Assembly (NCBI GenBank): GCA_947568835.1
Contig: OX387604.1
Location: 17,885,076-17,949,075, forward strand
Source: Protonemura montana
Lineage: Eukaryota > Arthropoda > Insecta > Plecoptera > Nemouridae
Direction: 5' to 3'
Length of the DNA: 64,000 nt
In this document: positions 1-9,847 of the stretch, in pieces
Layout of the letters: every line of letters begins with the position of its first letter
Position numbering within the stretch: the stretch's first letter is position 1
Translations under genes and position numbers: made by a program
The notes under the pieces: generated by a model
What the model saw: only the letters and a program-made list of their open reading frames with translations
Database searches by the model: none
What the model was told of the DNA's origin: nothing

Positions 1-470
1 AGGACGCTGTAACATTTAGTAATTTTTCAGCAAGCTCCGCCAAGTCAGAATGGTTTTTTTTCGCAAGGCCCCAGAAGGTGTGTGAGTTCATGACATTCTT
101 AGTTTTAGGAGTACCAAAAATGGCAGTCTTGGATTTGAACTCTACCAAGCTATCCAAGCCCTTGGCTGAGAGCTCCTCTTCCAGAAACTTGACAATCTCA
201 TCTGTGTCTGTCCTTTCTTGGGAAGTACTCGCTACAGCTTTCATGGGACGCCCGGGGTTGTAGTTTTCGGGCAGTTTGCACTTGTTCCTGCAATTTCAAA
301 TAGTCACTAGTTAGTAATGTTAATTAGTAAATAGTTAGTCTGTTTGAACTTATATACTACTCTTTTAAGAACTAACAACTAACCAATGTGACATCAGCCG
401 TTGTGCTGCCATGTTTGACAAGAACTTGTTGCAAACAAGGCATAGCGGCTCGCTGCACCCCATCGGTACA
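1..470 (-). mobile_element. hAT-type transposase remnant (zinc finger plus C-terminal block)
   Basis: Read on the minus strand, 287 down to 1 is open and ends in FWGLAKKNHSDLAELA followed by EKLLNVTAS. This resembles the C-terminal dimerisation region of hAT transposases, where a bulky FW/WW motif and a helix precede a Ser/Ala-rich SxxSER motif. A good acceptor (TTGCAG) precedes 287. Upstream, about 455-370, reads EPLCLVCNKFLSNMAAQ with a following H and C, a CxxC...H...C pattern like a BED or related zinc finger. The middle of a normal hAT transposase is absent, so this is either a deleted copy or a small domesticated fusion. It continues off the left edge. Family assignment rests on motif recall only. 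Confidence 0.42.
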
Positions 471-1672
471 TTTTGTCTTCACAAAGCTTCATTCCCAGAC
501 ATTGTGTCGAGGTCTTCCCCCAGCCCGGTCACTTCGGAGCATTTAAAACCTATAAATAACAAATTTGTTGAACTATTGCTGTTTCAACCAAAATAAAAAA
601 TATCGCAGTAATAATTGTACCCTCATTTTTAGATTAGGAGGCCCTGCAAAACATATGAACTCATCGTCACTCGCACACTTACAGTAATTTTATTTTAAAA
701 TAACAGAAAATTATAAAGAATTACTTACAAAGTTGGAAGTCTGTATGCTGCAAACTTGTCTCTTCAACTTGGAGTACTTATGTACCTAATTAATCTGCTG
801 GATGATGCAAGTGCAACACTCCATGCTGCAGAAACACAGTGGAATGGGAAGCATCTGACCCAAGGTCATCCAAATGCCACCAAAATTCAAATGTTTGCAG
901 GAAACATCTATTTGAACAGTTTTTGGGAACAAAATTAGGTTCATACGTAGGCTTTAGACGTTTTTTAGGTATTATACGTACGTATTATACGTAAAACATC
1001 TAAAAGGGTTTGAAACGCAAAACTACCCAACCCGCCGCCCTCATGCTTTTTGCTGTGATGAAATGTTCTAGTCATCAGGGTCGTAACTACGGTTATTATC
1101 GTTAAATGAAGCAGTGCAACGTAGCGGAGAAACTCAAGTCTTAATATGGCTGAAGATGAAGTGAATGCTTCGAAAAGTAGAAATGAAGAAATTAATTACG
1201 AAAACAATTCATTAAAAACTGGATATTGGACTCTCTAATACACATTTTTCTTCTCATATGTCGTATGATCGAAATATTCGCACGCCCTTCCAATAAATCA
1301 AATAAAATTTTAAATGAGCCACTATTTTCTTATTGGACTCCAGGGTGAAGAAACGCAGCAAAGCCAGAACGACCGACGCTAGGCTTCCCGTTCACACCTG
1401 TTTTGCCGCTTTGGCAGTGAGATCTCTTTACATTTTTTTCTATTTATTACTCTAAAGGCTGGATAATTGGAGGGAAAGCGCAACTCACGGAAATGCATAA
1501 GAAACCAGCCAACGTCTTCTATTTGTTTCCGATAAGCAGCATATCCTCCCTCTCGTTTTGCTTCCCACACCAGTTTTCACGATGTACGACGCTTAACAAA
1601 TAAAGCATCGCTTTGCATGCTGGTAAAGGATTCCTTTTTCGTTTTATAACAGTCTTTTTCTGCGGCCTCCAG

Positions 1673-1834
1673 GTGGGACAGAAGCATCATCGATAAACGA
1701 CTGCTCCGTGTTAGTGACGGATCGAGTTCGACGAGTTCGACGCACGTGCAAGTTCCTGAGCTGCATTGGTCGCGGAGTGCCGATTGTCTCTATCGACTGG
1801 CTGCATCAGTGCTCAGCCAAATACACCTTTCTCG
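1673..1834 (+). CDS. Isolated exon encoding the second half of an MDC1/PAXIP1-like BRCT domain
   Basis: A 162-bp exon flanked by a CTCCAG acceptor and a GGTGAGT donor is open in one frame, with 2 bases completing a split codon. It reads ...SVLVTDRVRR, then TCKFLSCIGRGVPIVSIDWL, then HQCSAKYTFL. The pattern LVTDRIRRTVKFL...GRGIPI(L/V)S.DWL is typical of the tandem BRCT repeats of MDC1 and is close to PAXIP1; these bind phosphopeptides such as gamma-H2AX in the DNA damage response. The invariant BRCT Trp is present (DWL). A 9-bp tandem duplication gives VRRVRR. No first-half BRCT exon upstream and no second BRCT exon downstream were recognised, so this is an internal exon of a mostly unseen gene, or an orphan copy. 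Confidence 0.5.
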
Positions 1835-1910
1835 GTGAGTTTACTTGCCAATCTTTGCATATCTAGTGTTTTATCTAGTGCCCAATGTTATCGATGTTTA
1901 TGTGTATAAT

Positions 1911-2337
1911 CGTTGAGTGAGCAGGTTATAAGTAGAGGCAGAATGTTAATGTTACATTTTCTGCGTAAAAAATGGCCGCCAAATGACTACCTTACCGACA
2001 AAAATGCAGAGTACCAAAACACCCTGTTAAGTGGAGTCACTCTCATATGAAATTTAAATTCGATGTTTCTCGCAGGTTCTTTGCTTTTGAATATCGTAAC
2101 GTGTATATCAATCGTTGAGGTAAACAATGATGGAGATCTGTTGAGCATGAAAAGTCTCAAAAGCGAGTATACCTACGAGAAATATTGAAATTAAATTTCA
2201 TACGACAGTGGCTCCACTTAACGGGGTGTTCCGGTACTCTGCATGTTTGTCGGTAAAGTAGTTATTCGGCGGCTATCTTTCACGCAGAAACTGTAACAAT
2301 AACGTTGCACCTCTACCTATAACCGGCACACTCAACG
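1911..2337. mobile_element. Long-TIR MITE, copy 1
   Basis: The element begins CGTTGAGTG and ends CACTCAACG, and its two halves are largely reverse complements for about 190 bp each: ACCTTACCGACAAAAATGC on the left matches GCATGTTTGTCGGTAAAG on the right. Flanks GTATAAT and TTATAAT form an imperfect 7-bp target duplication. A second copy lies at 30903-31302. There is no coding capacity. It sits just downstream of the BRCT exon. Confidence 0.75.
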
Positions 2338-2828
2338 TTATAATGTTTTAGATGTTGTTTAACAGTATAGTGTAGCTCGCAATTTTTTGGCATGATACTC
2401 TGTGTGGCACTGGGATAATAGTGCACGCTTGGTTATAAGAAACGCTAAGGAGACTTGGGTAACGGGGCTTGTTGTCTGAAGAGCACGATCTTTTTTGTAA
2501 AATTAATTTTTACAACCCATGAAATTTACTGAAGTCATAGCAGAGCCAAGTATTGTGTCTTATGGTAGGCCTCTTACATCAGCTAAATCAAAAGTGAGCA
2601 TTGATTTTTTTAAAACATCCTTTTTTGTTGCTCCATGGAGATCCTGAGCTCGCCTGGCAGAGCTTCTCAATTCTGAAATTTTATGTTACCGCGGGTATAC
2701 CGCGGGTAAACGAGATGTAAAGCTCTTCCTGTGTCCAATGTTCTCTTATTGGTTAGCCTTTTCTGGACCCAGGTTTTAACATTGACAGATGAACACTGCG
2801 ACACGCTAGTATGGATGGGGAAACCATA

Positions 2829-3344
2829 TACTGCGCCTCTATATTCTCGTCCCCAACGTTACTAAACTGCGGCCCTACGGTCAGCTGATCTAAAATAGCG
2901 AGATTCGCTGCATCGTTTTCTGCGCCTCCATTAACTGGGCCTCTGTTTTCTCGTCCCCTGATTCACTTTAATTTCTCAAGCTTTGCAAGGTTCATAAACT
3001 GCGCCTCTGTATTCTCGTCCCCGGCATTCAACTACGTTTTCTCGTCCCCGACAAAATTCGCTTTTAAGCTCCGCCTCTTGCTCAGCTCATAAACTGGGCC
3101 TCTGTTTTCTCGTCCCCTGATTGACAGTTATTTTTCAAACGTGCAAGGTTCGTATACTGCGCCTCTGTTATCTCGTCCCCGGCATTCAACTACGTTTTCT
3201 CGTCCCCGACAAAATTCGCTTCTAAGCTCCGCCTCTTGCTCAGCTCATAAACTGCGCCTCTAGGGTTCCCAGACTACCCCTTGCCCGTGGCAACCCAACA
3301 TACACCAATGTTGTGAGTGGAGGATCTAAGTGCTCACAGGGATC
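2829..3344 (+). repeat. Left TIR of the large element, with repeated CTCGTCCCC motifs
   Basis: About ten copies of a CTCGTCCCC-type motif alternate with CTG(C/G)GCCTCT. Two larger sub-blocks (from about 2890 and about 3050) share the run CATTCAACTACGTTTTCTCG. Such subterminal arrays in DNA transposons are often transposase binding sites; that role is inferred here. Confidence 0.75.
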
Positions 3345-4044
3345 GACAGAAGTACAATGGGCAAGGATGCTACAGAAATTACTGAAAACAAAAATAATAC
3401 GTTTTAGGCTGAAACCTTTGTGAATGAGTTTTAGGTCCACTAAAAGTGCATGATATATTGCGAGTCCATGTATCCTTCTTCCCTAAACTATGTTCCAATA
3501 ATGTCCGCGACTTAAGTTATACGATTGGACCGTTTTCTGTGTCCAGGAGTAACGGCAGTCTGCGTAATTACCAAGATTTTATAGATAAGTCGTGGTAAAG
3601 AGATCTGATGGTATCCAAAAACTAGCTCCGCAGTTGGTTTTGGTGTGATCAATGAATTCGCCTAATATTATAATGAACCGTGTTAATGTTAGGCGAAGTA
3701 AGTTTAGGCAACAAGTCGTAAAATGAACAAAATGCTTTAACGGCGATATATCAAGCAGAAATGGCACACGAGGATAGGCCAATCAAAACATTGTGAAAGT
3801 ATAACTACATACGTAAATTTAGATTTTGACCCCCTTTTTGGGGGTGTTACCGAGGGAGATTCCTGGTAGATAAGTTTTTGGTACACCTTGGATACCAGAA
3901 CGAGAGGTAAAAATGTCACCTTGATATACCACCATTAAAAAAAATGTTTGAATTTGGTCTACTTGATTTGCCTATTTAAGCTAAATATGATTTGTGGGGT
4001 TTTAGTAACAAAGAGTGTAAAATAAAGAAGAAACGGATTTATAA

Positions 4045-4272
4045 ACCGGACCCAGAGCAGTGTTTGTTAACTTCGGTGATCTCACAAGGACTGGTGTTTC
4101 CAACACGCTAAACCGTTCGGTGGTCACTGGTCACCCATCCAATACCTGACCCAGCACAGTGTTGCTTAACTTCAGTGATCTCACGAGGACCTTTTTTTCC
4201 AACACGCCAAACTGTTCGGTGGTCACCCATCCAATACCTAACTCAGCGCAGTGTCGCTTAACTACCGTTCGG
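4045..4272 (-). repeat. Three tandem 5S-like SINE head fragments
   Basis: Three consecutive copies, read on the minus strand, carry the head of the 5S-like SINE: CGAAGTTAAGCA-type sequence, then TATTGGATGGGTGACC. The unit is 80-110 bp and each lacks the SINE body. They could come from head-only insertions or from unequal exchange. Confidence 0.6.
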
Positions 4273-5714
4273 ATGGGAAGAAGGTGCAGTGGCTAGCAAA
4301 TAGTGCAGTGCATATGCATTACAGTTGAGTGTACCGTTTGAGTGTTTGGTTATATTGAGGTTTGTAAGTATGCAGATTTTTGTTCGAAACTTTTTGGAGC
4401 GTCCTGGAATTGACATTTTGTATTTTCCAAGTGGAGGTCGCGACACCCGCGTGAAAATTTTGGGTCTTTTTAGGGTGTGCATTTTGGTCTTTTTTTAACG
4501 TTTCGTTAAAAGTTTCGTGGACAGCCGGATGCTAGGTGCAGTCCTAGTATTACTATACTACTACTTTACTTATTATATACTACTACGCTACTACTACTAT
4601 AGTCGCGTAATAAAAGATGTCGATGGTCCATGTATGGAAAGCTAAGCAACGCGAAAGTATGCCATAAATACAGAGATATTGTTCCATCAGACATAAATTA
4701 TATTACAACTCATGTTTTAGTGTTTGATACGATGTAATTAGTGTTTGTAATCAAAATAATTGTAATCACATAAAGTGGTCAGAATGTTTACAGTAAAATA
4801 AAATTGTCTCTTATGTCCGAGCACTTTAAGGGATAAAATCATTTTTTAGTCAAGGGAGTACTCATAAGCGCCATGTGGACATGATTATTAAACCATCCGT
4901 TCCATGAGGAATAAGGAAAGCGTTTCCAGCTCTGCCTCTGAGTCGGAAAATGGCAAAGGACTGTCTGTTCCTTTACTACCGTACTTGCAAATAGTTGTTG
5001 TCCAAAACACAACAAAGCGTTCAGGGTGCCCGTCAAACCTTTTTCTCACCGAAATCTGTCGATGACTAGTTTATTGTACCCGTCCCTTCGCTTTCATCCC
5101 GCCAGATAAAAGCTTGATCGCAGCCGACGGGATGGGAGGCCGTGGGGTCAAAATCTGGTGGGTGTTTGCGACAACACTAGCTAATTGCTTAGGTTTCGCG
5201 GCGGTGGTTGAACCAAGGCCCCTTTTGTGTCGGTGTCGCGAGGCCCGAATGACAGGCGTACAATGTTATTCCGTAAGTCTACAAAAGTGTTCTTAGAAAT
5301 TTTCCCAAAATTCTGTTTGGAACCCTGATTTGTGGGTTTAAGCACGAAAATCAAATTTAAAAAATCTAGCCGGCTGGGGCCCCAGGGGCCCCGGCCGGAT
5401 GAAGGCCCCGGCGGCATTTGCCGCCTGGCTGCCCTGGCCAGTCCGACACTGGACATGAGTCTTAAAACTAATGTGTGTGTGTGTGTTTGTTCGCGCTTCA
5501 GCGGCCAAACGCTTGCGTTGCTTTGAACCGAATTTGCAGAGCACATTTTTATGTTCTCAACTTCGACCCCCCATGCGTTTTTCAGAATAATCGGTCAAAT
5601 AGTTATGATTAAATAAGCACATTTTTAGATTTTGAATACACTTTTCGGAGTAAATATTATTTTGTTCGCCTCACATGCTTATTTCAGTAATTTCTGTCCC
5701 GTCTTCTAATTGTC

Positions 5715-5903
5715 CATATATTTCCTCCCCTATACAGTATAATATGCAGTCCCTTGGATCTCAATGCTCTAAATCTATCATCCTTACTCAACCTGTAGCC
5801 ACATCGATGTGTATAATTGAATTTGATATTGATTTTTTTGTAGCTGTCTTAGAACACGTGTGAGACTGAAATATTTGCGTTCTCGTCATGTGGAGAAAGC
5901 CCA
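5715..5903 (+). repeat. Left arm of an inner inverted repeat
   Basis: Roughly three quarters of the bases match the reverse complement of 7722-7905. Shared runs include GTCCCTTGGATCT, AGAACACGTGTGAGA and GCGTTCTCGTCATGTGGAG. The arms enclose about 1.8 kb without a recognised gene and may be the ends of another element nested in the larger one. Confidence 0.6.
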
Positions 5904-7286
5904 AATTTCCCGACACGGAAAAAAAAATAGTGCAACTGCTCGCAAACATTACCCGTACTTCGTTGGTGCCCATACGAATAATGTCCTTGTTGACAAGACC
6001 CATGTCGTCCTTCGGGGTCTTTTCCGACTTAAACTGAGTCAAAACGAAGCTTTTCTGCTGGCTTCTAAGAGAAAAATCCAAGACGGGATTAACTCTTATT
6101 TGCTGATAGAAAAAAGACAAATAGCTGTCTAAATAAAGGGATGCGCCTGAGGTGCAGAACAGTCTTGGCGCGATTTATGAAAAAAATTCGCTAATTTCAC
6201 AATCTTTGAGTGGATTTAGTGTCGTCTGCAAAATAACCTCGTCAGCTTTGCTCCCTGACCGGGGCACGGTATGGCCCGTTGCGCTCGTGGGAGTAAGTCA
6301 TGCATTTCCATTTGGACTTATACTTTAACTTTACTTAAACTTACTTTAGACCGGTGGAAGATTTACGGGTAATCAGTGGTTAATTTCAGGCTAGACGCGG
6401 GTGGACGCCGTACACCCGCGTCTACCCACCCAATTATTTTCGAAATGCATTTATTTTTATTTTGTGTTGTCAATACGCTGTTTTTATTTACTCAGAGTGC
6501 AGACGATACACCATTTTATTTTGTACAAACTTGCGATTTATAAGTTGGACAGCATTTTCAACAATTCATTTCCAGGAAGAAACAATTGCAGGGAAATTTA
6601 GGTTGACCGAGGTAACCCACGCGCACAATCTTTCAGTGCATTACTATTTACTCTCCTTTGTCCTCCCGGAAAGTACCTTGTTGTTTTAAACACTCCATTC
6701 GTCACCTTTGGGGAGGAGGGGTCTAGTTGTCTCAAAATCTATCTATGTGTGCATATCTTCTAGAAAAATAAAGTTATTCTTATGTTATATTTTATTTATT
6801 GATTAATACACATTTGGTTATAATGTGATATTTTTTTGCGATTTATTAGACTATCAGTTGACTTGCTATGTCTCTTAGTTGACTTGTAATTGTTTGAGAC
6901 TTTTAACCCCACGTGTGGGTCGAGTTGTCTTACACACTGAGGCTAGTTGTCTCAGTGAGAAATTTCGTCTTGTGATCATATAATTAATTTAATTGGTATG
7001 GTGAAGGTTTCCAGAGCCGTTGGTGGATGTAGAGATGTGCTTCACGGTGTTTGCTCTGTTTAATGAGATTGTTGGCCCTAAAAAGGGCCTTGGCTCTCGA
7101 CGTTTCGAATTTCGATTTTAATTAAAATCTCCATCAGTTACTTTATGACAATACCGAGTCAATGTTAGATAATTTATATCAAATGATGAGGCTGTGAATA
7201 CTCACAGTCACTCTGATTCTAGTGACGCTATATCACGTCACAACCTGTCAAACTGGAATAACTCCAATTTGACGTTGGATTCGTTG

Positions 7287-7588
7287 CTGTAATAGGATGA
7301 AATCTTATTTAAATTCATTAGTTATTATTCATTCTTATTATTATTATTCAATATTTACATTTATGGTTCTACTCCTTGGAGAACTGTCACTCTCATCAAA
7401 TACACTAAAATCGTCTCTAAACTCCAGTGTCCAAGCAGCTCAATGGTTTAGAGCAACACCCGCGACAGGCGGAGGTCGGAGTTCGAGTACCCATTTAAGC
7501 ATCAATTTTTGAGACGGTTATAGTGTTGATAATATTAAAATACCCCGCGCATTGCAAGCGTTTGCAATTTAAATAAGATTTCATCCGA
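7287..7588 (+). repeat. Short repeat with inverted ends and a tRNA-like core
   Basis: The ends GGATGAAATCTTATTTAAAT and its reverse complement bracket about 300 bp. Inside, 7428-7495 carries an A-box-like AGCTCAATGGTTTAGAGC and a B-box-like GGAGTTCGAGTACC, as in a tRNA-derived SINE. A related piece lies at about 30650-30760. A functional tRNA is unlikely because no cloverleaf or CCA-ready acceptor stem is evident. Confidence 0.4.
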
Positions 7589-7721
7589 ATATGTTTACGT
7601 CCTCTTCGGGTAAGAGACATTTTAGATACACAAAGTATTTTTGCCGACAATAAACCACAACTATTAACCAATGATTCCACTATTTAATTATATAAAACAA
7701 GAAGAGCTACCCCTTTGGCTT

Positions 7722-7905
7722 TCTCCACATGACGAGAACGCAAACATTTCATTCTCACACGTGTTCTGAGACAGCTAAAAAATAGCGAAATCAAACTCAA
7801 TTTGCAGTGATATTCACATCGAAGTGACCACAGATTGAGAAAGTATGATAGATTTAAGATCCAAGGGACTGACTATACTACTTTGTATGGGAGGAAATCG
7901 AACAA
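7722..7905 (-). repeat. Right arm of the inner inverted repeat
   Basis: This is the inverted partner of 5715-5903. It reads CTCCACATGACGAGAACGC on the plus strand. The arms differ by scattered substitutions and small gaps, suggesting an old insertion. Confidence 0.6.
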
Positions 7906-8489
7906 GATACCTTGCGCTAAATTTGATTGAGAATAACTTTAACAGGGATTATTATTATATACACCCACATTATATAAGTATAATCTACTATATTCTTTCT
8001 TATCGCATTTTCTGGAAGTGCACTTCAGGCAAATTTCCAGTGTTATTGGGACTTTCTTTTATCACGGCCAAACTATCGCTGCATACCGGAAAACTTGAAG
8101 CAGTGGGCACGAAAAAACTACTGATTTTAGGAATTTTATTCACTGTCTTGTTATTGTCACATTTACTACGCCTTTTTTGAGCCCCGCGATGGCCCCGTGG
8201 TGACTGCCGTAAGCCACCTACAAGCATTTTTTCCCATGATTGAGAAAAATTAGTTACCCATACCCGCAGAAATAACGCAAATTCGGTCAAATGCGCCGAT
8301 GAAGAGTTTGGCAGTAGCGTAGAATGTGTAGCCTACGCACTCAGCGGCAGTAAAAACGTTGTAACTATGTTACCATTAGCAGGAGTAGACTAGTCCCACA
8401 GCCTCAGTGCGGTAGTGAGATTGCTTAAAATGCAACTTTTTGGCAAACACAAGAAATAAATTTGTAATGTGTCGTCGGTACGAGCTCGT

Positions 8490-8586
8490 CGGCACGAGCT
8501 CGTCGGCCGGCCTGAGGACGACACGCGCCGGGCCTCTCGGCCCGAGGGCGGTCGCCCTGCCTGTCCCGCCGGTAGTTACGCCACTG
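8490..8586 (+). repeat. GC-rich right end of a hAT-like element
   Basis: The segment ends GGTAGTTACGCCACTG and is preceded by a GC-rich CGAGGGCGGTCGCCCTGCC run. The same arrangement forms the right end of the intact 567-bp element at 16186-16752. No matching left end was identified. Confidence 0.5.
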
Positions 8587-8689
8587 ATATCAATTTCAAA
8601 CCTTGCATATTAAATATTCATAACCTAATATTATCGTTAAAGACAACAGGGAATGGGTAAGAGATTTCATGTCAAATCCGCTAATACAC

Positions 8690-8768
8690 TCATTTACTGA
8701 TGCCATTTGACCAGTGTCACATGGCCCGGCAAAAACAGTGGGTCGTTAAACCCCCTAATCAATCATTA
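8690..8768 (+). repeat. Tail fragment of the 5S-like SINE
   Basis: GACCAGTG...AAAACAGTGGGTCGTTAAACC matches the 3' end of the SINE family. It lies just inside the right TIR of the large element. Confidence 0.55.
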
Positions 8769-8784
8769 ACCATCTTACGTCTAC

Positions 8785-9270
8785 CGATCCCTGTGAGCAC
8801 TTAGATCCTCCACCCACAACATTGGTGTATGTTGGGTTGCCACGGGCAAGGGGTAGTCTGGGAACCCTAGAGGCGCAGTTTATGAGCTGAGCAAGAGGCG
8901 GAGCTTAGAAGCGAATTTTGTCGGGGACGAGAAAACGTAGTTGAATGCCGGGGACGAGAAAACAGAGGCGCAGTATACGAACCTTGCACGTTTGAAAAAT
9001 AACTGTCAATCAGGGGACGAGAAAACAGAGGCCCAGTTTATGAGTTGAGCAAGAGGCGGAGCTTAAAAGCGAATTTTGTCGGGGACGAGAAAACGTAGTT
9101 GAATGCCGGGGACGAGAATACAGAGGCGCAGTATATGAACCTTGCAAAGCTTGAGAAATTAAAGTGAATCAGGGGACGAGAAAACAGAGGCCCAGTTTAT
9201 GTTGCTAGAGGCGCAGTATATGTTGATTTGAGGACGAGAATATAGGGGACGAGTTAATAGAGGCGCAGTA
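8785..9270 (-). repeat. Right TIR of the large element
   Basis: This is the reverse complement of 2829-3344, with GGGGACGAGAA motifs and GAGGCGCAGT blocks in the same order when read on the minus strand. Differences from the left arm are small, so the arms are either young or kept alike by gene conversion. Confidence 0.75.
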
Positions 9271-9847
9271 TATAGTCACCCGGATGGATGCCACATAACG
9301 GCTGTAGAAGTGCCGAGCAATTGTAAATCACTCCTCTGGTCTGAGTGTAGCTTTTCTGTTCCTGCAGATCAGAGTCTCTGATGGTAAATTTACGAACTTT
9401 TCTGACGAAAATAAGACTCTGATTTGCGAAAAAAATGGCATCAGTGTATTTTTAGTGCCTTTTAAAGGCGGGAATTTTGGTACAAGGCAGTTCGCTTGGA
9501 TTCTAATGCTTTCCCAAGTGACTTTGAGGAATTAATTTTTGAAAGAACACGAAAAACTTTGTATGTAACGTTAATACAAAAATGCTTCTATTAAATAAAT
9601 AATTTAATTTCATAATTTTCCCGTAATTTCAGCCAGACACAGTTCTGTATTTAAGAACCCGCGCCAATATTTCTCTGATTTGCTATACGCAAATTCAAAG
9701 ATCGCACACTGGTTCCAGTCGTGTGAATAGACACAATCGACACAATCAACGTGGTGAGGGTTTTGACAGCTGGGATCGTAATTTAGTAATAAAATAGAAG
9801 CAGCTTTTGAATTCAACATATAACGTTTCAAGAAACTCAATTTGAAA

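Larger units (their letters stand above)
2829..9270. mobile_element. Large TIR (foldback-like) element, about 6.4 kb
   Basis: The ends are inverted: TACTGCGCCTCT at 2829 and AGAGGCGCAGTA ending at 9270, each flanked by TA (possible TA target duplication). The TIRs run from 2829 to about 3344 and from about 8785 to 9270. They are built of tandem blocks repeating ACTGCGCCTCTGT...TCTCGTCCCC, with a roughly 150-bp unit duplicated in each arm. The inner edge of each arm carries the same segment ending GTGCTCACAGGGATCG. The interior holds 5S-like SINE heads, a second inverted pair (5715-5903/7722-7905), a tRNA-like repeat and a hAT-type end, but no recognisable transposase. It may be one non-autonomous element or an assembly of nested insertions. 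The superfamily was not recognised. Confidence 0.6.

Noticed and set aside
1146-1240. ATGGCTGAAGATGAA as first exon of CDK5RAP3
   Set aside because: It could splice in phase (GTGAAT donor) but would need a 10-kb intron containing another gene's exon. ATGGAT at 9848 has a better donor and is closer.
5181-5546. 121-codon minus-strand frame
   Set aside because: It spans a GC-rich transposon-like segment and a GT microsatellite, with no family motif.
7428-7495. Functional tRNA gene
   Set aside because: A- and B-box-like motifs are present, but no paired acceptor and anticodon stems. It sits in a repeat with inverted ends and has a related copy elsewhere.
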